From Ophiura sarsii (taxonomy: Eukaryota; Echinodermata; Ophiuroidea; Amphilepidida; Ophiuridae), in assembly GCA_035610835.1 (NCBI GenBank), contig JAYJML010000042.1, positions 1 through 64,000 on the forward strand: a stretch of 64,000 nt of DNA. Reading direction: 5' to 3'. The stretch's first letter is position 1. The number at the start of each line of letters is the position of its first letter. The position numbers and the translations under genes were made by a program. Under the pieces are notes generated by a model. It worked only from the letters and a program-made list of their open reading frames with translations. It did not search any database and was not told the origin of the DNA. This document shows positions 35,334 to 46,242 of the stretch, piece after piece.

Positions 35334-35790
35334 AGTATGATGTATGCAGTAGTCATGGACTAGTACCATGGAGGAATAACTAAGGAGGGGTGACTCGATT
35401 GATAAAACAGGACCAATATGGGCTGATACGCCCTCAATCAATGTGCGGTAGTTCCGGTTAAATTTAGACTACGTTGCATTGGCCGCTTGAAACTTAGTGT
35501 GAATATGTATATGACTATTTCTGTGCGTAATCCTCAAGATGTAACCAGTCTTACTCTTTTTATAGTTCGGTACAATAGAGTTGTAAAAGACTTTGCATCA
35601 GTCTAATGAAATCGGCGCGAAAACGGGGTAATGTAATTGTACACGGAGTCTCAATGAACAATTTCCATTGTTAAAAATGCTAATCGCTTTAATTTTGAAA
35701 GAAGTGTGGGGATCTGCAACGCGTACGAAATATGATGCTTCAACAACTCCATACTAAATATATCTTTATCAACGACTTTGCCAAAATAGT
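35334..35790. other. no recognisable gene
   Basis: It starts with a segment related to 27.7 kb (AGTCATGGACT, CATGGAGGAATAACTAAGGAGG) and has no other identified feature. Confidence 0.45.
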
Positions 35791-35792
35791 TA

Positions 35793-35866
35793 GTCTATTG
35801 TAGCATAGTGGCCACGCTCTAGCGCTTCCACGCAGGAATCCGGGTTCAATTCCTCATCCAACCATA
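35793..35866 (+). pseudogene. tRNA-like sequence, SINE-type
   Basis: TAGCATAGTGGCCACG (A-box-like) and CCGGGTTCAATTCC (B-box-like) are about 30 bases apart. The T stem and acceptor do not pair, so it is not a functional tRNA. An AT-rich CATATATCATTATATATGG tail follows. Confidence 0.35.
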
Positions 35867-37434
35867 TATCATTATATATGGCTGTTTTTTTTGTAACATA
35901 CACCCCTATCAATTATATATTTTGTAGTATTATGGAATAAACGCTGAGGCTGCAATGCGGTGCAGTGATGATAAACAATTTGATGATTTGATGATGTTAT
36001 TATGCCACGTTTTGCCTTGGTCTAAATACTCAAAATTAAAAGAAATGCTTATCCTGGGTGCAGGTGTGTTCAGCTCAATTGAAAATTGAAGAAGGCACAA
36101 GCCCGGGCACAAGTTGAATTTACAAAGGAGAATTTGAACTTTACAAAGCATATAACTTTGGGCTTCTATTCTCGAGGTCAGTGGTGTTTTTCAGACTTTT
36201 TGAAGTCATGTCTTGCAAGGCAATAACGGTTAGCAATCAAAAAATAGCACAAACCAAGATACGACTGTAAAGCAAGTTGTAAGAATTTACAGTTTTTCAT
36301 ACCACAAGGCTATATGCAATACATGTCCCGCGATGCAATATCACCACGAAGACACGTAATATAACACGTCATGTAAGACCATTAGTCTATTGAAGACAGT
36401 TTTTATTCTGAGTCTGTGTCTTCTGGCAAAATTGTGCTTCCTGAAGCCGTCGGGGAAGTGTAGTGGCTCGTGTCTTCAAAGTGTACACTGTTACCGTTCC
36501 ACATTTGCGAGACAAGACTTCAAAAACCGCTCATTTTTACCCAGCGTGACAAGCCCCAAAACCACCTCATTCGCAACAGGTACTGCACGTTAACACACAT
36601 GATTCAATGCATAAAATCAAAACTATCAGTATATGAAACAGAGATATGAAGCTATCGAAATAGAGCTGTCGTCTGCTAACCTTTATAGACTTACGAAAGT
36701 CTTTATTTACGCTATATTGTTATTGTTTACGCTAGTTGTTCAACGTGTATTCATTAATCATGTGTGTGTGGGTGCTAGTTGCATTTTTCCATTTCACAGG
36801 GAATATGTTATTTTATTACAACTACTGCATGTACTGTCATAGCTATTTAATTGGATATAAAGTCATAATGATAGGTTTGGTGATGCGTTGGCTTGCGAAT
36901 TGAAAACTACAATGCAAGAGCTTGTTGAGAGGCTAAGCCCGAACGAAACTATGTCCAAGCTCTGTGTAGCCCCACATGGATTGTCTGGGTTTTTTTGCCG
37001 GACAAACCTTAACTGGATTGTCCTACGGTTTTTAGAGGGCGGTATACATGGTGTTTTCAACATACTTATTGCCGACGGGTTGGAACCCGATTGTTTATTT
37101 TAAATGTAAAAATCGTATTCAAATTGGGAACCAGGACAATGCACGAGCTGCCGAAAGTCAATGGCTTTCTCTATGCTGTTCTCGGCATTTAGCTGGTCCC
37201 GTGTATGTTAAGAATTGTATCTATCAGATTTGCACGTTGTATCGGAGTCACAGCCGCCGAGAATCTCAGTAGCAGGGGCCTGCTAGTACCTCTAGCGTGT
37301 TTTTAGACCAATTTGTAAACACTACTGATAAACAACGGTCACCTCATCTATACACACCAGGACGTTACAACCCACTCTTTAGATCCCATGTTTTGCAAGA
37401 TTGTTAATTCCCAAATCGTGGATATTTAGTTATG
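35867..37434. other. no recognisable gene
   Basis: Several 66-74-codon frames on the plus strand (36390-37272) show no domain. The one with a signal-peptide-like start begins with TTG, not ATG. Nothing else stands out. Confidence 0.45.
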
Positions 37435-37438
37435 TTAA

Positions 37439-38408
37439 AGGGGCGTGTACATCTCAAGTGTTTGTCCTGGACAAAAATCACATGACTCCCTACGTATCTG
37501 AGTCTCCGTGTTTCCATGTAATAATACCCATGGTGCAATAGATTTGCCGCGCCGAATTTCAATCGAAAAAACGTAATGGCCAACATTTTATGTACGAACG
37601 AAATACTAAGGTGTCTAGAATCGTTTCGAAAAGTAGTGTTATGCATTATAATGAAATCAGAATTACAATCTCCTTCAGCATATAATCAACTTTTTGGGCG
37701 ATAATCCTATGTTAAAAACGCACAACAATCGAAATATAAAGTATTTTAGCCCGCATTTTTGCCCCGATTCATGTGATATTCGTAATTTGAACTTTATGTA
37801 TTTTATTTTCTAAATATCTATGTGTAGTCTTCATTAGCTCAGTCGGCAAAGCGCCGGCTTCATAATCATGAGGTCAGTGGTTCGAATCCTAGGATTGTTG
37901 TACTTTTTTCTGTTTGTTATTTACACTTTATTTTTAGAAATTGACAGGATTGCATATCGTTCGCAATATTTATTGAATGTTGAATGATACTTTTTTCTTC
38001 TTTTGCAATTTCACTGCGATAAAGAATATCCTATAAATATATTGTGGCTATATCTTGCCTCACGTCCCGTACGGAATAAACCGTATCGCTACAACGTAGC
38101 ATTCATTGGTTTGAGCATGCGCACTTGAGTTGCGGGACGTCTAGCAAGACATTGCCTATATTGTGTTGACTATCCCGTTCGATTGAACTATGGAGACCAT
38201 GATTTGCAAAGGCCAATTGTTATGTAAATAAGAAGCCAATCGGCTAATATGTCCTTGAATCGATTTTCTTATTTCCTATACGACCGATATTTGTATTTGC
38301 TGATTTGCTCCAAAAGAGAGTGGTCCCTTCAAAAATACGTTACGCGGTTCACGGCTTTCACGGCCTGGTGTGAGCGACTGTATTTTGGCGTGGATTTGAT
38401 ACCGTGCT
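37439..38408 (+). repeat. 0.97-kb inverted duplicate, copy 1
   Basis: Starts at TTAA (37435-37438) with AGGGGCGTGTACATCTCAAG and matches 43985-44781 in inverse orientation for most of its length, including GACTCCCTACGTATCTGAGT, a tRNA-like segment and GTGGATTTGATACCGTGCT. The outer ends of both copies lie at TTAA. Copy 1 is cut at 38409 by a hAT-like insertion. Confidence 0.8.
37829..37903 (+). pseudogene. tRNA-like sequence in the inverted repeat, copy 1
   Basis: CATTAGCTCAGTCGGCAAAG (A-box-like) and GTGGTTCGAATCC (B box) flank CTTCATAATC, which would place CAT as anticodon. Neither anticodon nor T stem pairs, so this is a degenerate tRNA-derived segment, not an active tRNA-Met. It is embedded in a dispersed repeat, like a SINE head. 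Confidence 0.45.
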
Positions 38409-38674
38409 CAGTGGCGAACCCAGGGGTCCAGGGGCCGATGCCCCCCTGAAATATCCCCGTCGGTAAACTTGAGCTTCCGTCGGTACAGTCAGATGCCAAC
38501 GTTGAGTGAGTCTATTGTATACGAAGAGAATTTTTTTCCCTTGAAAAGCGGATGTCGATATCGTGCAATTCAATATGCCAAAATGGCAGCCTTATACAAT
38601 GACAACATTAAGGCATTTAAATGTGGCTCAACGTCATGTGACTAGGGGGATATTTCCCGTGGCCCTGACCCCTG
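38409..38674 (+). mobile_element. hAT-like fragment (CAGTGGCGAACCCAG end)
   Basis: CAGTGGCGAACCCAGGGG begins abruptly inside the inverted-repeat copy 1. A plausible right end is the CTGACCCCTG around 38665-38674, but the inverted match is imperfect and no 8-bp target duplication was found. CAGnGGCGnACCCAG ends recur at 14023 and 39638. Confidence 0.45.
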
Positions 38675-38888
38675 TCTCATTAAAAGCTTTAAATTAATAA
38701 CCTTCCACGATCATCAATTTATCATGTTTATTGCTCTTTACATTGAATCCAAACCTAGCTTGCAGCGACACCGTTTTCACATTTAAAATACAATTTAGAA
38801 ACTGGGTTCAATTTGGCTAAATTTCGTCGAATACTCAATAGTTCACCACTAGTTCATTATTATAGAGAACACATAGACACGTCAGTAA

Positions 38889-38933
38889 GTAGTTATGGCC
38901 GAGCGGTTACGAATATGGACTAGTAATCTAATA
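38889..38933 (+). pseudogene. 5' half of a tRNA-Ser-like gene
   Basis: GTAGTTATGGCCGAGCGGTT followed by ACGAATATGGACTAGTAATC matches the 5' half of eukaryotic tRNA-Ser (the TGGCCGAGnGGTTA A box and anticodon-arm context GGACTAGnAATC). It stops exactly at the TA target of the mariner-like element at 38934. The 3' half is not present after 40684, so it was lost or never there. Confidence 0.55.
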
Positions 38934-39290
38934 CAGGGTGACCAAAAAAAATGTTAACACTCCGGGTAGATAATATATCTTAAAAACACGCGGGACTAAT
39001 CATGATGTATTATGAATGCTGAGTAAATAAGCTTTCATTTGCATTTTATTGCGTTCCAATTGGTTATTTAGAACGGAAGATATGCTTCCGAAAACATGAG
39101 GAAGCAAAATCGGCTTGGTCCAATCCTCTCAGTATGAAAGTAAAGCTTTTAAAATGCACGAAGCAAGAAGCAACATGATTAAGTCACACACACACATCAA
39201 TTAATCTCTTCTTTGTTCTTTTCAACGCATTCTTTCGATTCTTTTCAAGCTTAAAAGACAGAAATAAATATATTCCACGTAAATTACATA

Positions 39291-39470
39291 GGTATTTTGT
39301 CATGAGTTAAGTTCTATACTCTTTTTCCATGTGCAATGGGTAGCTGTCAGTAAAGCAGTCTTTAAAATTGAAACATTTCATGTTCTTTGTTGAAATGGTC
39401 CATCCAATTAAATAAATTAACTAATGCACATGGAAAAAGAGTATAGAACTTGAACTCATGACAAAATACC
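39291..39470. mobile_element. 180-bp hairpin MITE
   Basis: Arms of about 45 bp starting GGTATTTTGTCATGAGT are almost perfectly inverted (39291-39336 and 39425-39470), flanked by TA on both sides (39289-39290, 39471-39472). It is nested inside the mariner-like element, so it inserted later. Confidence 0.8.
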
Positions 39471-39479
39471 TATACCTTA

Positions 39480-39638
39480 GCTATTGTTGACAATGTCATC
39501 GCTACCCCCACTTTTCAATATTTCAGCTACTGACGAGAAGAAGAAAATTGGGTCATTTTTGCGATTTTTTTGTCGGTACATCATGACTTTCGTAACTATC
39601 CCCCCACCCCCAGTTTCCAAAAGCTGGGTACGCCACTG
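39480..39638 (-). mobile_element. hAT-like half element related to the 53-54 kb MITEs
   Basis: Reading the minus strand from 39638 gives CAGTGGCGTACCCAGCTTTT, a typical hAT-like end. The interior (AATATTTCAGCTACTGACG and GTCATTTTTGCGATTTTTT) resembles the interior of the MITEs at 53317 and 54597. The opposite terminus is missing. Confidence 0.55.
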
Positions 39639-40689
39639 ACTGAGTGCTGAACTCATCATGTTCATTGCTGCTGCGAGCATCTTACTATAAATCTGTGTGG
39701 GGTTGTGTGTGTTTGTTATCCTTATGTCTCCGTTAGTTTTGATCAAAGTGGCGCATAATTTGCATGCAATATCGAGGAAATAACGGTGTGTTAAAGTTTA
39801 TTCCAGTGAAATTGGTTAACAATTTGCTCCAAAAACAGCAAATAACCTCTCAGATTTGGCTCATAAATGCCACTAGAATTGAACAACATTGTGCGTTGCG
39901 CGTACTGCCGCGTAATCATACCGCGGTATCACGTTGCGTGTCGCGTTTGCGCAAATGCTAACTGCTAGCTTTACTGTCTGTAATCACTGTCATAATGGTA
40001 TAATGACATATTACTAAATTCAAGCTATTTCACACGAGCATGTTTCGTCGTTGTTCGCGGAGCTGCGTCCAGATGCCTGAAATGTGCTAACTAACGTGGG
40101 TGACGATATCACGATTGACGCGCGGTCATTTTTTGAATGTGCCCGGTACGCACCTCTGGGTTTACGCACATACGAATGCACACAAACTCGCACGCATAGA
40201 ATGGAGTTGACCATAGCATTATGACACTGACTATACGCTACTTGTACGCAATCCTATTTCAAAATAAAAGCAAGGCTCTCCCCTAGTATCAGCGGGACCA
40301 ACCGATATTTTAAACCAGCTAATATGCATAAAAATAATATAATTTATTAATATGCACAGTACGAACGCATTGTCAGCTATAACTTGAATTTCATTTAATT
40401 CAAATTGGTCATTTCAAACGGGAGATATGTGCACTTTTCCAAGGTACCTCTATGAATGCAAAAGTTTAACTCACGCATTTTTGAAATGTCAATCAATGGC
40501 GTGTTGGTATTCACAATGCCTACAATGGACAATGGGGTATATTTGGAACACTTTCATGTATAAATTCAAGTATAAAGAAGTAGCTAGTGTACTCATATAT
40601 GCAATGAAGACATTGATTAATTTTTAACAAAAGTATTTGTCGTGATTTTCTAAAAACGGGACCTGAATATTTTGACTCACCCTGTATAC

Positions 40690-41773
40690 AAACCAACATT
40701 AGATTTGTATTTAGAGAATAAAATATAGTTCTAATACTATATACTGTATACGATGGTCTTATAATGTAAAGGCTGTACCATGGAGTCGTATATAGCAAAA
40801 CACCTAAGAACTATGTTTGATTCTCATTCATATTTAGTTTATTGGTTATTTTGGTCTTTAATCAGTTTGTTAGATTTATTTTAACAACAAACATAATAAT
40901 CAAACAACATTATTATAAGTAGGTGTGGTTTGAGATGTCAGCAGGCAATTTGATTGTTTTTTGGCTGATTCTCAGCCGACTCGCCCATGCATTATGAGAC
41001 AATGTTGTATAGTTTGGGGCGGGGTTTAATTCATTCGAAAAATAATACCTTCAGCGCGTATGATCAACGCGTCATCGCGTTAGCGTCCCCTACACAAAGT
41101 CGTCGCCGTATGCGTTGTGGGTATAACGCAGCGATGACAGGTGCGTGTGTGCTAAATAACGCGATTAATTTGAAGCAGGATGTTGGAAAACAGCTCGCTG
41201 GATTCGCCGATTTTGTTGTTGTTTGTTTAAAATAAATCTAACAAACTGCGTTATTTTATGATAAAAGATCAAAATAACTAATAAACTAAATATTAGAATG
41301 AGAATAAAACATAGTTCTTTAACTGTTTTGCTATAGACGATGGTCTTATAATGTATAGGCTGTACCATATTTGTGTCGTCGTGTATAATTGCCGCCTGCG
41401 GCGACCATACACGACTCCAAATATGGTACAGCCTATAGCAAAACAGCTAAGAACTATGTTTTATTCTCTAAACGTACAACAACTTTCCCCCTTTATAAAA
41501 TCGGCGAATCCATCGAGCTGTTTACCAACTTCTTGCTTCGAATTAATTGCGTTCTTTAGCACACGCGCATATGGCAACGCTGGGTTACACGCACAGCGCA
41601 TACGCCGGCGACTTTGTGTAGTGGGCGCTAACGCAATGATCATGCGCACTGAATGTATCATTATTCAAACGAATCAAGCCCCGCCCTAAATGTCTCATAA
41701 TATATATTGCGTATCGGATGAAAATCAGCAATAAAACACCAATCACAGTCCAGTGACATCCAAAACCACACCC
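40690..41773. mobile_element. nested palindromic element cluster
   Basis: Two inverted-repeat systems are interleaved. Outer system: 40922-41220 and about 41480-41772 are inverted, with ends GGTGTGGTTT-type and internal GCGTTAGCG and TCGGCGAATCC-type words. Second system: about 40790-40890 is inverted relative to 41224-41340, and TATAGGCTGTACCATAT is inverted at 41355-41440 around a GCCGCCTGCGGCG centre. Short frames on both strands here are mirror translations of the arms. No transposase. Confidence 0.65.
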
Positions 41774-41998
41774 ACTGTAAAGAATCTACAATATTGCAAT
41801 GAAATCAAAGTAAAACAAAGTACACCCTAACACATAAAGAAGTTCGTCACACTTAAGTGATGTGTGACGATCCATTTTTACTCTTCAAATTGAAGGATGT
41901 TAATGATTTGAACAACCATAACGAACAACAGTTTATAACAGAAGGGAACAATAGCAGACAAGTTATTGAGAGACTATTAATGTTTCTTTCAAACAAGT
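41774..41998. other. short unannotated spacer
   Basis: No feature recognised between the palindrome cluster and the next TTAA element. Confidence 0.5.
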
Positions 41999-42002
41999 TT
42001 AA

Positions 42003-42227
42003 AACTTTCCACGCGGCTATTTTAGTTTTACCACACAAAACAGATGTATCAAAAGCCTTTCCGAAATTTCAAGTAATCTCAAGAAGTAGTGAATCAATAC
42101 TAGGTATATTTGTACTTATTGTAATGTATTTCTTGTGGTGATTCCAAATATGGTGATGGAAATTCAATCATTTTGACATTTTTGTAACATTTTGTTCGGT
42201 TCATAGACGACTGCCGCGTGGAAAGTG
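42003..42227. mobile_element. TTAA-flanked MITE, CACTTTCC family, copy 2
   Basis: A 225-bp relative of 5662-5900 with TTAA at 41999-42002 and 42228-42231. Left end AACTTTCCACGCGGC (first base changed from C), right end GCCGCGTGGAAAGTG. Interior words shared with copy 1 include GAATCAATACTAGG and GTGATTCCAAATATGGTGA. Confidence 0.75.
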
Positions 42228-42231
42228 TTAA

Positions 42232-43120
42232 CACATACACCCCACCCTTTTGTACTTTGCCAAAGAGGTGAAATAATTCCGATATTCGTGATCGTAACAT
42301 TTTAATGAGATGGTTATGTCAAAGATGATGAAAAAACCTGGACTTGAATCTCATTGATTTTAATGATGGGCATCGATGGGTAGGCGCAGCCTACTATATC
42401 ATTTTGGGACAGCCTGTATATGAATAAATGCACCAAATTGGAAATTGGATAATTTGCGCATTTGACATTGAAATGTTCTCTGAATACGTGTCATTTATTT
42501 AGTGTTAGCATACAACTGAAGATTTTGAACACTTTGGAGTACGTCTCATATATTTAATGTTAGCATAAAACTGAAGTTTTGTTGACAATTTGTTTTTGCA
42601 AAAGCCGCATGAATATAAAAAATGAAAAATTATCAGCACGTGTTTACCATGTTGAATCAATGTGTCTTATTTAAGTTATGCGATCAAACATTTTAGGTCA
42701 TATGGCCATGGGGCCTCAGATATTTTTTTTTAACTTGTTGAATTATTTCACTGAAGTTTAAAAGGGTATCAAAAGAACGTGTTTATATGTATAGATAGAT
42801 GGATATATTAATGGATAGATATATTGGTTCAAACGGTCTTTGTATAATGATATGAACAAAACAATAAATGAGAATTTTTAGATGGTTTCAGCTTATTTTA
42901 CAACTGATAGGCCTAGAGCCACTTTTTGGCGCATCCGTTACGTCGGTAGCCTCAATTATGTTGAGTTTTGACATAAAACTATAGTCGGCATACCCACTTA
43001 TTTAGTCTCACAGTAGTGGCACAATACAAATATTGTGTTATGATGTGCTCAAGACCGGGAGTCAAGACGAGAGAGATTTAGGACAGCGGACAGCATTTTA
43101 TAATTGCGCTCTTGCAGCGA
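42232..43120. other. no recognisable gene
   Basis: A/T-rich sequence between the TTAA MITE and the fold-back element. A short GATA/TAGA-rich stretch lies at 42790-42830. Confidence 0.5.
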
Positions 43121-43126
43121 TGAGCA

Positions 43127-43975
43127 TTAGGGCGGGGCGTAAATAGGGAAGGTATTTTGTTCAAATCGGCCATGGTCAAAATGTATTCCACTTGCCCCCA
43201 CATGATTAAATATGCACTTTATAAAAAATTGGGTGGGGGTCTTCAGACCCCACCACTACCCTTAATCCCCCTATAGGGGAACACATGGTAAAATTGCCAT
43301 ATTGGTGTAGCAAAATTATGTTTCGACCTAAAACAAATTGAAACATATTTTTTTCAGCACAATGCATTTCTATTAGGTCCCCATAATGACATACTAAAAG
43401 TCCGAAAATATCAGAGTGGTAGAAATATGCCTAATTTGCATAAACTTAAAATGGCCGCTAATTTGAGAATTTTGGCAGCCATCTTTTATTTATGCAATTT
43501 AAGATACACATATTAGGGCAGATATGTCTCTGTATGTCCTTTGAGACGTTATACATTCATAAAATATATGCTGAAGCTATATAAAGTGCCATAACAACTA
43601 TCTAAGATAAGAAATAAGTCCAAAACAATGAAAATGCTCAAATTATCGGCCATTTTAAGTTTATGCAAATTATCATATTTCAAACACTCTGATATTTTCA
43701 CACTTTTAGTATGTCATTATGGGTACCTTATAGAAATGCATTAAGCTGAAAAAATATGTACCAATTTGTTCTACGTTGAAACCTAATTTTGCTTCACCAA
43801 TTTGGCAACTTTACCATGTATTCCCCTATAGGGGGATAAAGGGTAGTGGTGGGGTCTGAAGACCCCCTCCGATTTTTTTTTAAAGTGCATATTTGATCAT
43901 GTGGGGTCAAGTGGAATACATTTTGACCATGGCCGATTTGAACAAAATACCTTCCCTATTTACGCCCCGCCCTAA
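43127..43975. mobile_element. 849-bp fold-back (palindromic) element
   Basis: Arms of roughly 370-400 bp are inverted around a loop near 43530-43590. Outer ends are TTAGGGCGGGGCGTAAATAG and its complement. The direct repeat TGAGCA flanks both sides (43121-43126, 43976-43981), consistent with a target duplication. It inserted into the sequence adjoining inverted-duplicate copy 2. No coding capacity. Confidence 0.8.
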
Positions 43976-43984
43976 TGAGCATGA

Positions 43985-44781
43985 TGAGTTCAGCACGGTA
44001 TCAAATCCACGCCAAAATACTGTCGCCCATACCAGGCCGCGTAAGCCGTGAACTGCGTAATGTATTTTTGAAGATACAACTCTCTTTTTTGAAGATTGAA
44101 GCAAATTACAAATATCTGTGTTGAAGGAACTAAAAAAATCGATTCAAGGATATAAGCCGACTGGCTTCTTATTTACATAACAATTGGTCTTTGCAGACCA
44201 TGTCCATTATAGACGTGCTAGGGACTCCATAGTTCATTAATGGTTCAATCAACACAATTATATTTCCAGGACATTCTTTATCGTAGTGAAATTACAAATG
44301 AAAAAGGGTCATTCAACATTCAATAAATATAGCGAACGATTATAAGCAATCCTGTTATTAAAAAAAAAGTGTAATAACAAAAAGAAAAAGACATTTACAA
44401 GATTCGAACCACTGACCTCATGATTGTGAAGCCAGCGCTCTACCATTTGAGCTAATGAAAACTATGCATGAAACAGTCGGAGGGTAAAATGCTTTATATT
44501 TCGATTGTTGTGCGTTTTTATCAAAGGTTATCGCCCAAAAGTTGATTATATGCTGAAGGAGATTGTAATTCTGATTTCATTATTATGCATTGCACTTCTT
44601 TTTGAAACTATTCTAGACACAGTTCGTTCGTACAATAATTTCAACATTACGTTTTGTCGATTAAAATTCGCGGCAAATCTATTGCACCATGGGTATTATT
44701 ACATGGGAATACGGAGACTCAGATACGTAGGGAGTCATGTGATTTTTGTCCAGGACAAACACTTGAGATGTACACGCCCCT
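43985..44781 (-). repeat. 0.8-kb inverted duplicate, copy 2
   Basis: Inverse of 37439-38408, ending at TTAA (44782-44785). It contains the second tRNA-like segment. The plus-strand frame at 44505-44888 and the minus-strand frame at 37404-37646 are the same repeat sequence, which explains their shared residues. Confidence 0.8.
44398..44464 (-). pseudogene. tRNA-like sequence in the inverted repeat, copy 2
   Basis: On the minus strand CATTAGCTCAAATGGTAGAG is a good A box and GGTTCGAATC a B box; the loop CTTCACAATC differs from CTTCATAATC in copy 1. Stems do not pair properly. Two loci with tRNA-like promoters inside the same repeat family suggest a SINE-derived module. Confidence 0.45.
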
Positions 44782-44883
44782 TTAAGATCATATATTTTAG
44801 TATCCGCATTGTTAGTTATGTTAAGATCATGTATTTCAGTATCCGCATTGTGTTTCTATTCATGTTGTGTGAACTGTATGTAC

Positions 44884-44940
44884 ACTGACATAGTTGGAAG
44901 CCTTATCAAAGCACAGGCGAATTTGGATTTACAAACAAAG
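44884..44940 (+). pseudogene. decayed 3' half of an ankyrin exon
   Basis: Nineteen codons, TDIVGSLIKAQANLDLQTK, followed by donor GTATGA align with the second half of the exon at 19846-19947, and intron similarity continues about 40 bases downstream. The conserved Gly of the GAN loop is Gln and the first half of the repeat is missing, so it is a broken duplicate. Confidence 0.6.
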
Positions 44941-46242
44941 GTATGATCTTTGAAATGTATTTTCATAATTTGATATTAAAACGTAAATGCACTATTTTTG
45001 ATATTCGATTTGTCTGTGTCGGTCGCCTAGAGCTGCCTGTGTCAGCTATCACTCGCCAGCCCAGAAGAGAAAATTGCCACGACCGGGCTAGCGAAATTCT
45101 AGTTGTTGGTAAGCTGCATGGGTTAAGGGGGCTGTGAACCCTTAGGTATATCCTCCGTAAAACTGCCGTAACTTCTTCATTATTCATTTAATCTATATAA
45201 AGGTAAACATTTTCTGGAAGAAAAGGGTCCAATGAATCCAACCATGATCATGAAATCGACCATGATGGAGGAAAAACAGGTTGCGTCTCATCCCCGTCAC
45301 CCCACTTTTTAACGTAGTAGGCATTATTTGCTTGTTATGTTGTAGTCGAATCCTTAGACTGTAGCGTTCTATGATTTCTATCCTGAACAGCATTCCCTCC
45401 AGACCAGATTGACCTACACTGAGCATAACCCGACTCAATTGTCCAAAGTCGATATATGCTGCCATAATCTCTATCTAGAATGGCTCCCCAAATGCATTAG
45501 ACCTACATTCCAAATGCAACCGTGGAAAGGCTTCACAACCGAATACTGGTTCCACGCGGCATGTTTCGGTCTATGTAGATATGACTATATTATGTAAATA
45601 CAACTGTTATACATAACACGGGTTAATATACCAAGCGAAAGCACGTTAACCTCGCCTTAGATTTGAGTATAATAATACCGAATCACTAGGCATGGTCCCT
45701 GGCAACTGATGAGGGAGTTTGGCCGCTCCCGAAATATGTATATATTGCCGGCTACTTATTTGCTTTTAAAGATGTTATCATCTTCAAGAGCAGTCCAATT
45801 ACAGTTTGTTCGATTTACTACCAGCTACTTCCCATTCTAACTATTAACAGATATTTAATCTGTAAGCTGTTCACCTTATATATTTTTATATCAATTGGTT
45901 GATTTTGTCCATCTTATAGAAGTGATAATAACACTTTTACTATCTCCAACTATTATTTCGATACGGAATAAACCAAACTTTCACAGATCACCCGAGAACT
46001 TAAGCACATGGTACATACCGTTTATTCTATAATACGGAATAAACCACATTACACGCGATACAACCCCCTCCCCACACCTCTCCTTGTAGTCCCTACTCAA
46101 ACCCAGCATGACATACTCAATACTTCTATTTAAACAGTGACCCCGTCTACATGTCTATGACACGTTGATATATTTCAACAACTGATTGTTGTGTTAGTAA
46201 TATCTCTCAGTATCTCATGAATTCTATATATTAGATTTCAGG
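44941..46242. other. no gene; diverged satellite outliers
   Basis: An isolated copy of CATCCCCGTCACCCC at 45289 and of ATACGGAATAAACCA near 45960 and 46030 belong to the satellite that starts at 46.2 kb. The block 46070-46250 is duplicated at 47610-47800. No exon is supported. Confidence 0.55.

Larger units (their letters stand above)
38934..40684. mobile_element. 1.75-kb mariner-like non-autonomous element
   Basis: Ends CAGGGTGACCAAAAAAAATG and (complement) CAGGGTGAGTCAAAATATTC share CAGGGTGA plus an A-rich stretch, flanked by TA at 38932-38933 and 40685-40686. No transposase frame survives. It is itself host to a hairpin MITE (39291-39470) and a hAT-like end (39480-39638). Confidence 0.6.

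Noticed and set aside
36390..36593. Frame that looks like a signal peptide plus a cysteine-rich secreted peptide
   Set aside because: The first codon is TTG, not ATG, and no in-frame ATG gives the hydrophobic start. No splice evidence.
37829..37903. Functional tRNA-Met
   Set aside because: The anticodon and T stems do not pair, and the same sequence with a different loop is part of a dispersed repeat at 44.4 kb.
37435..44785. Terminal inverted repeats of a Maverick/Polinton
   Set aside because: The 7-kb interior has no polymerase B, integrase, protease or capsid-like frame and consists of other small elements.
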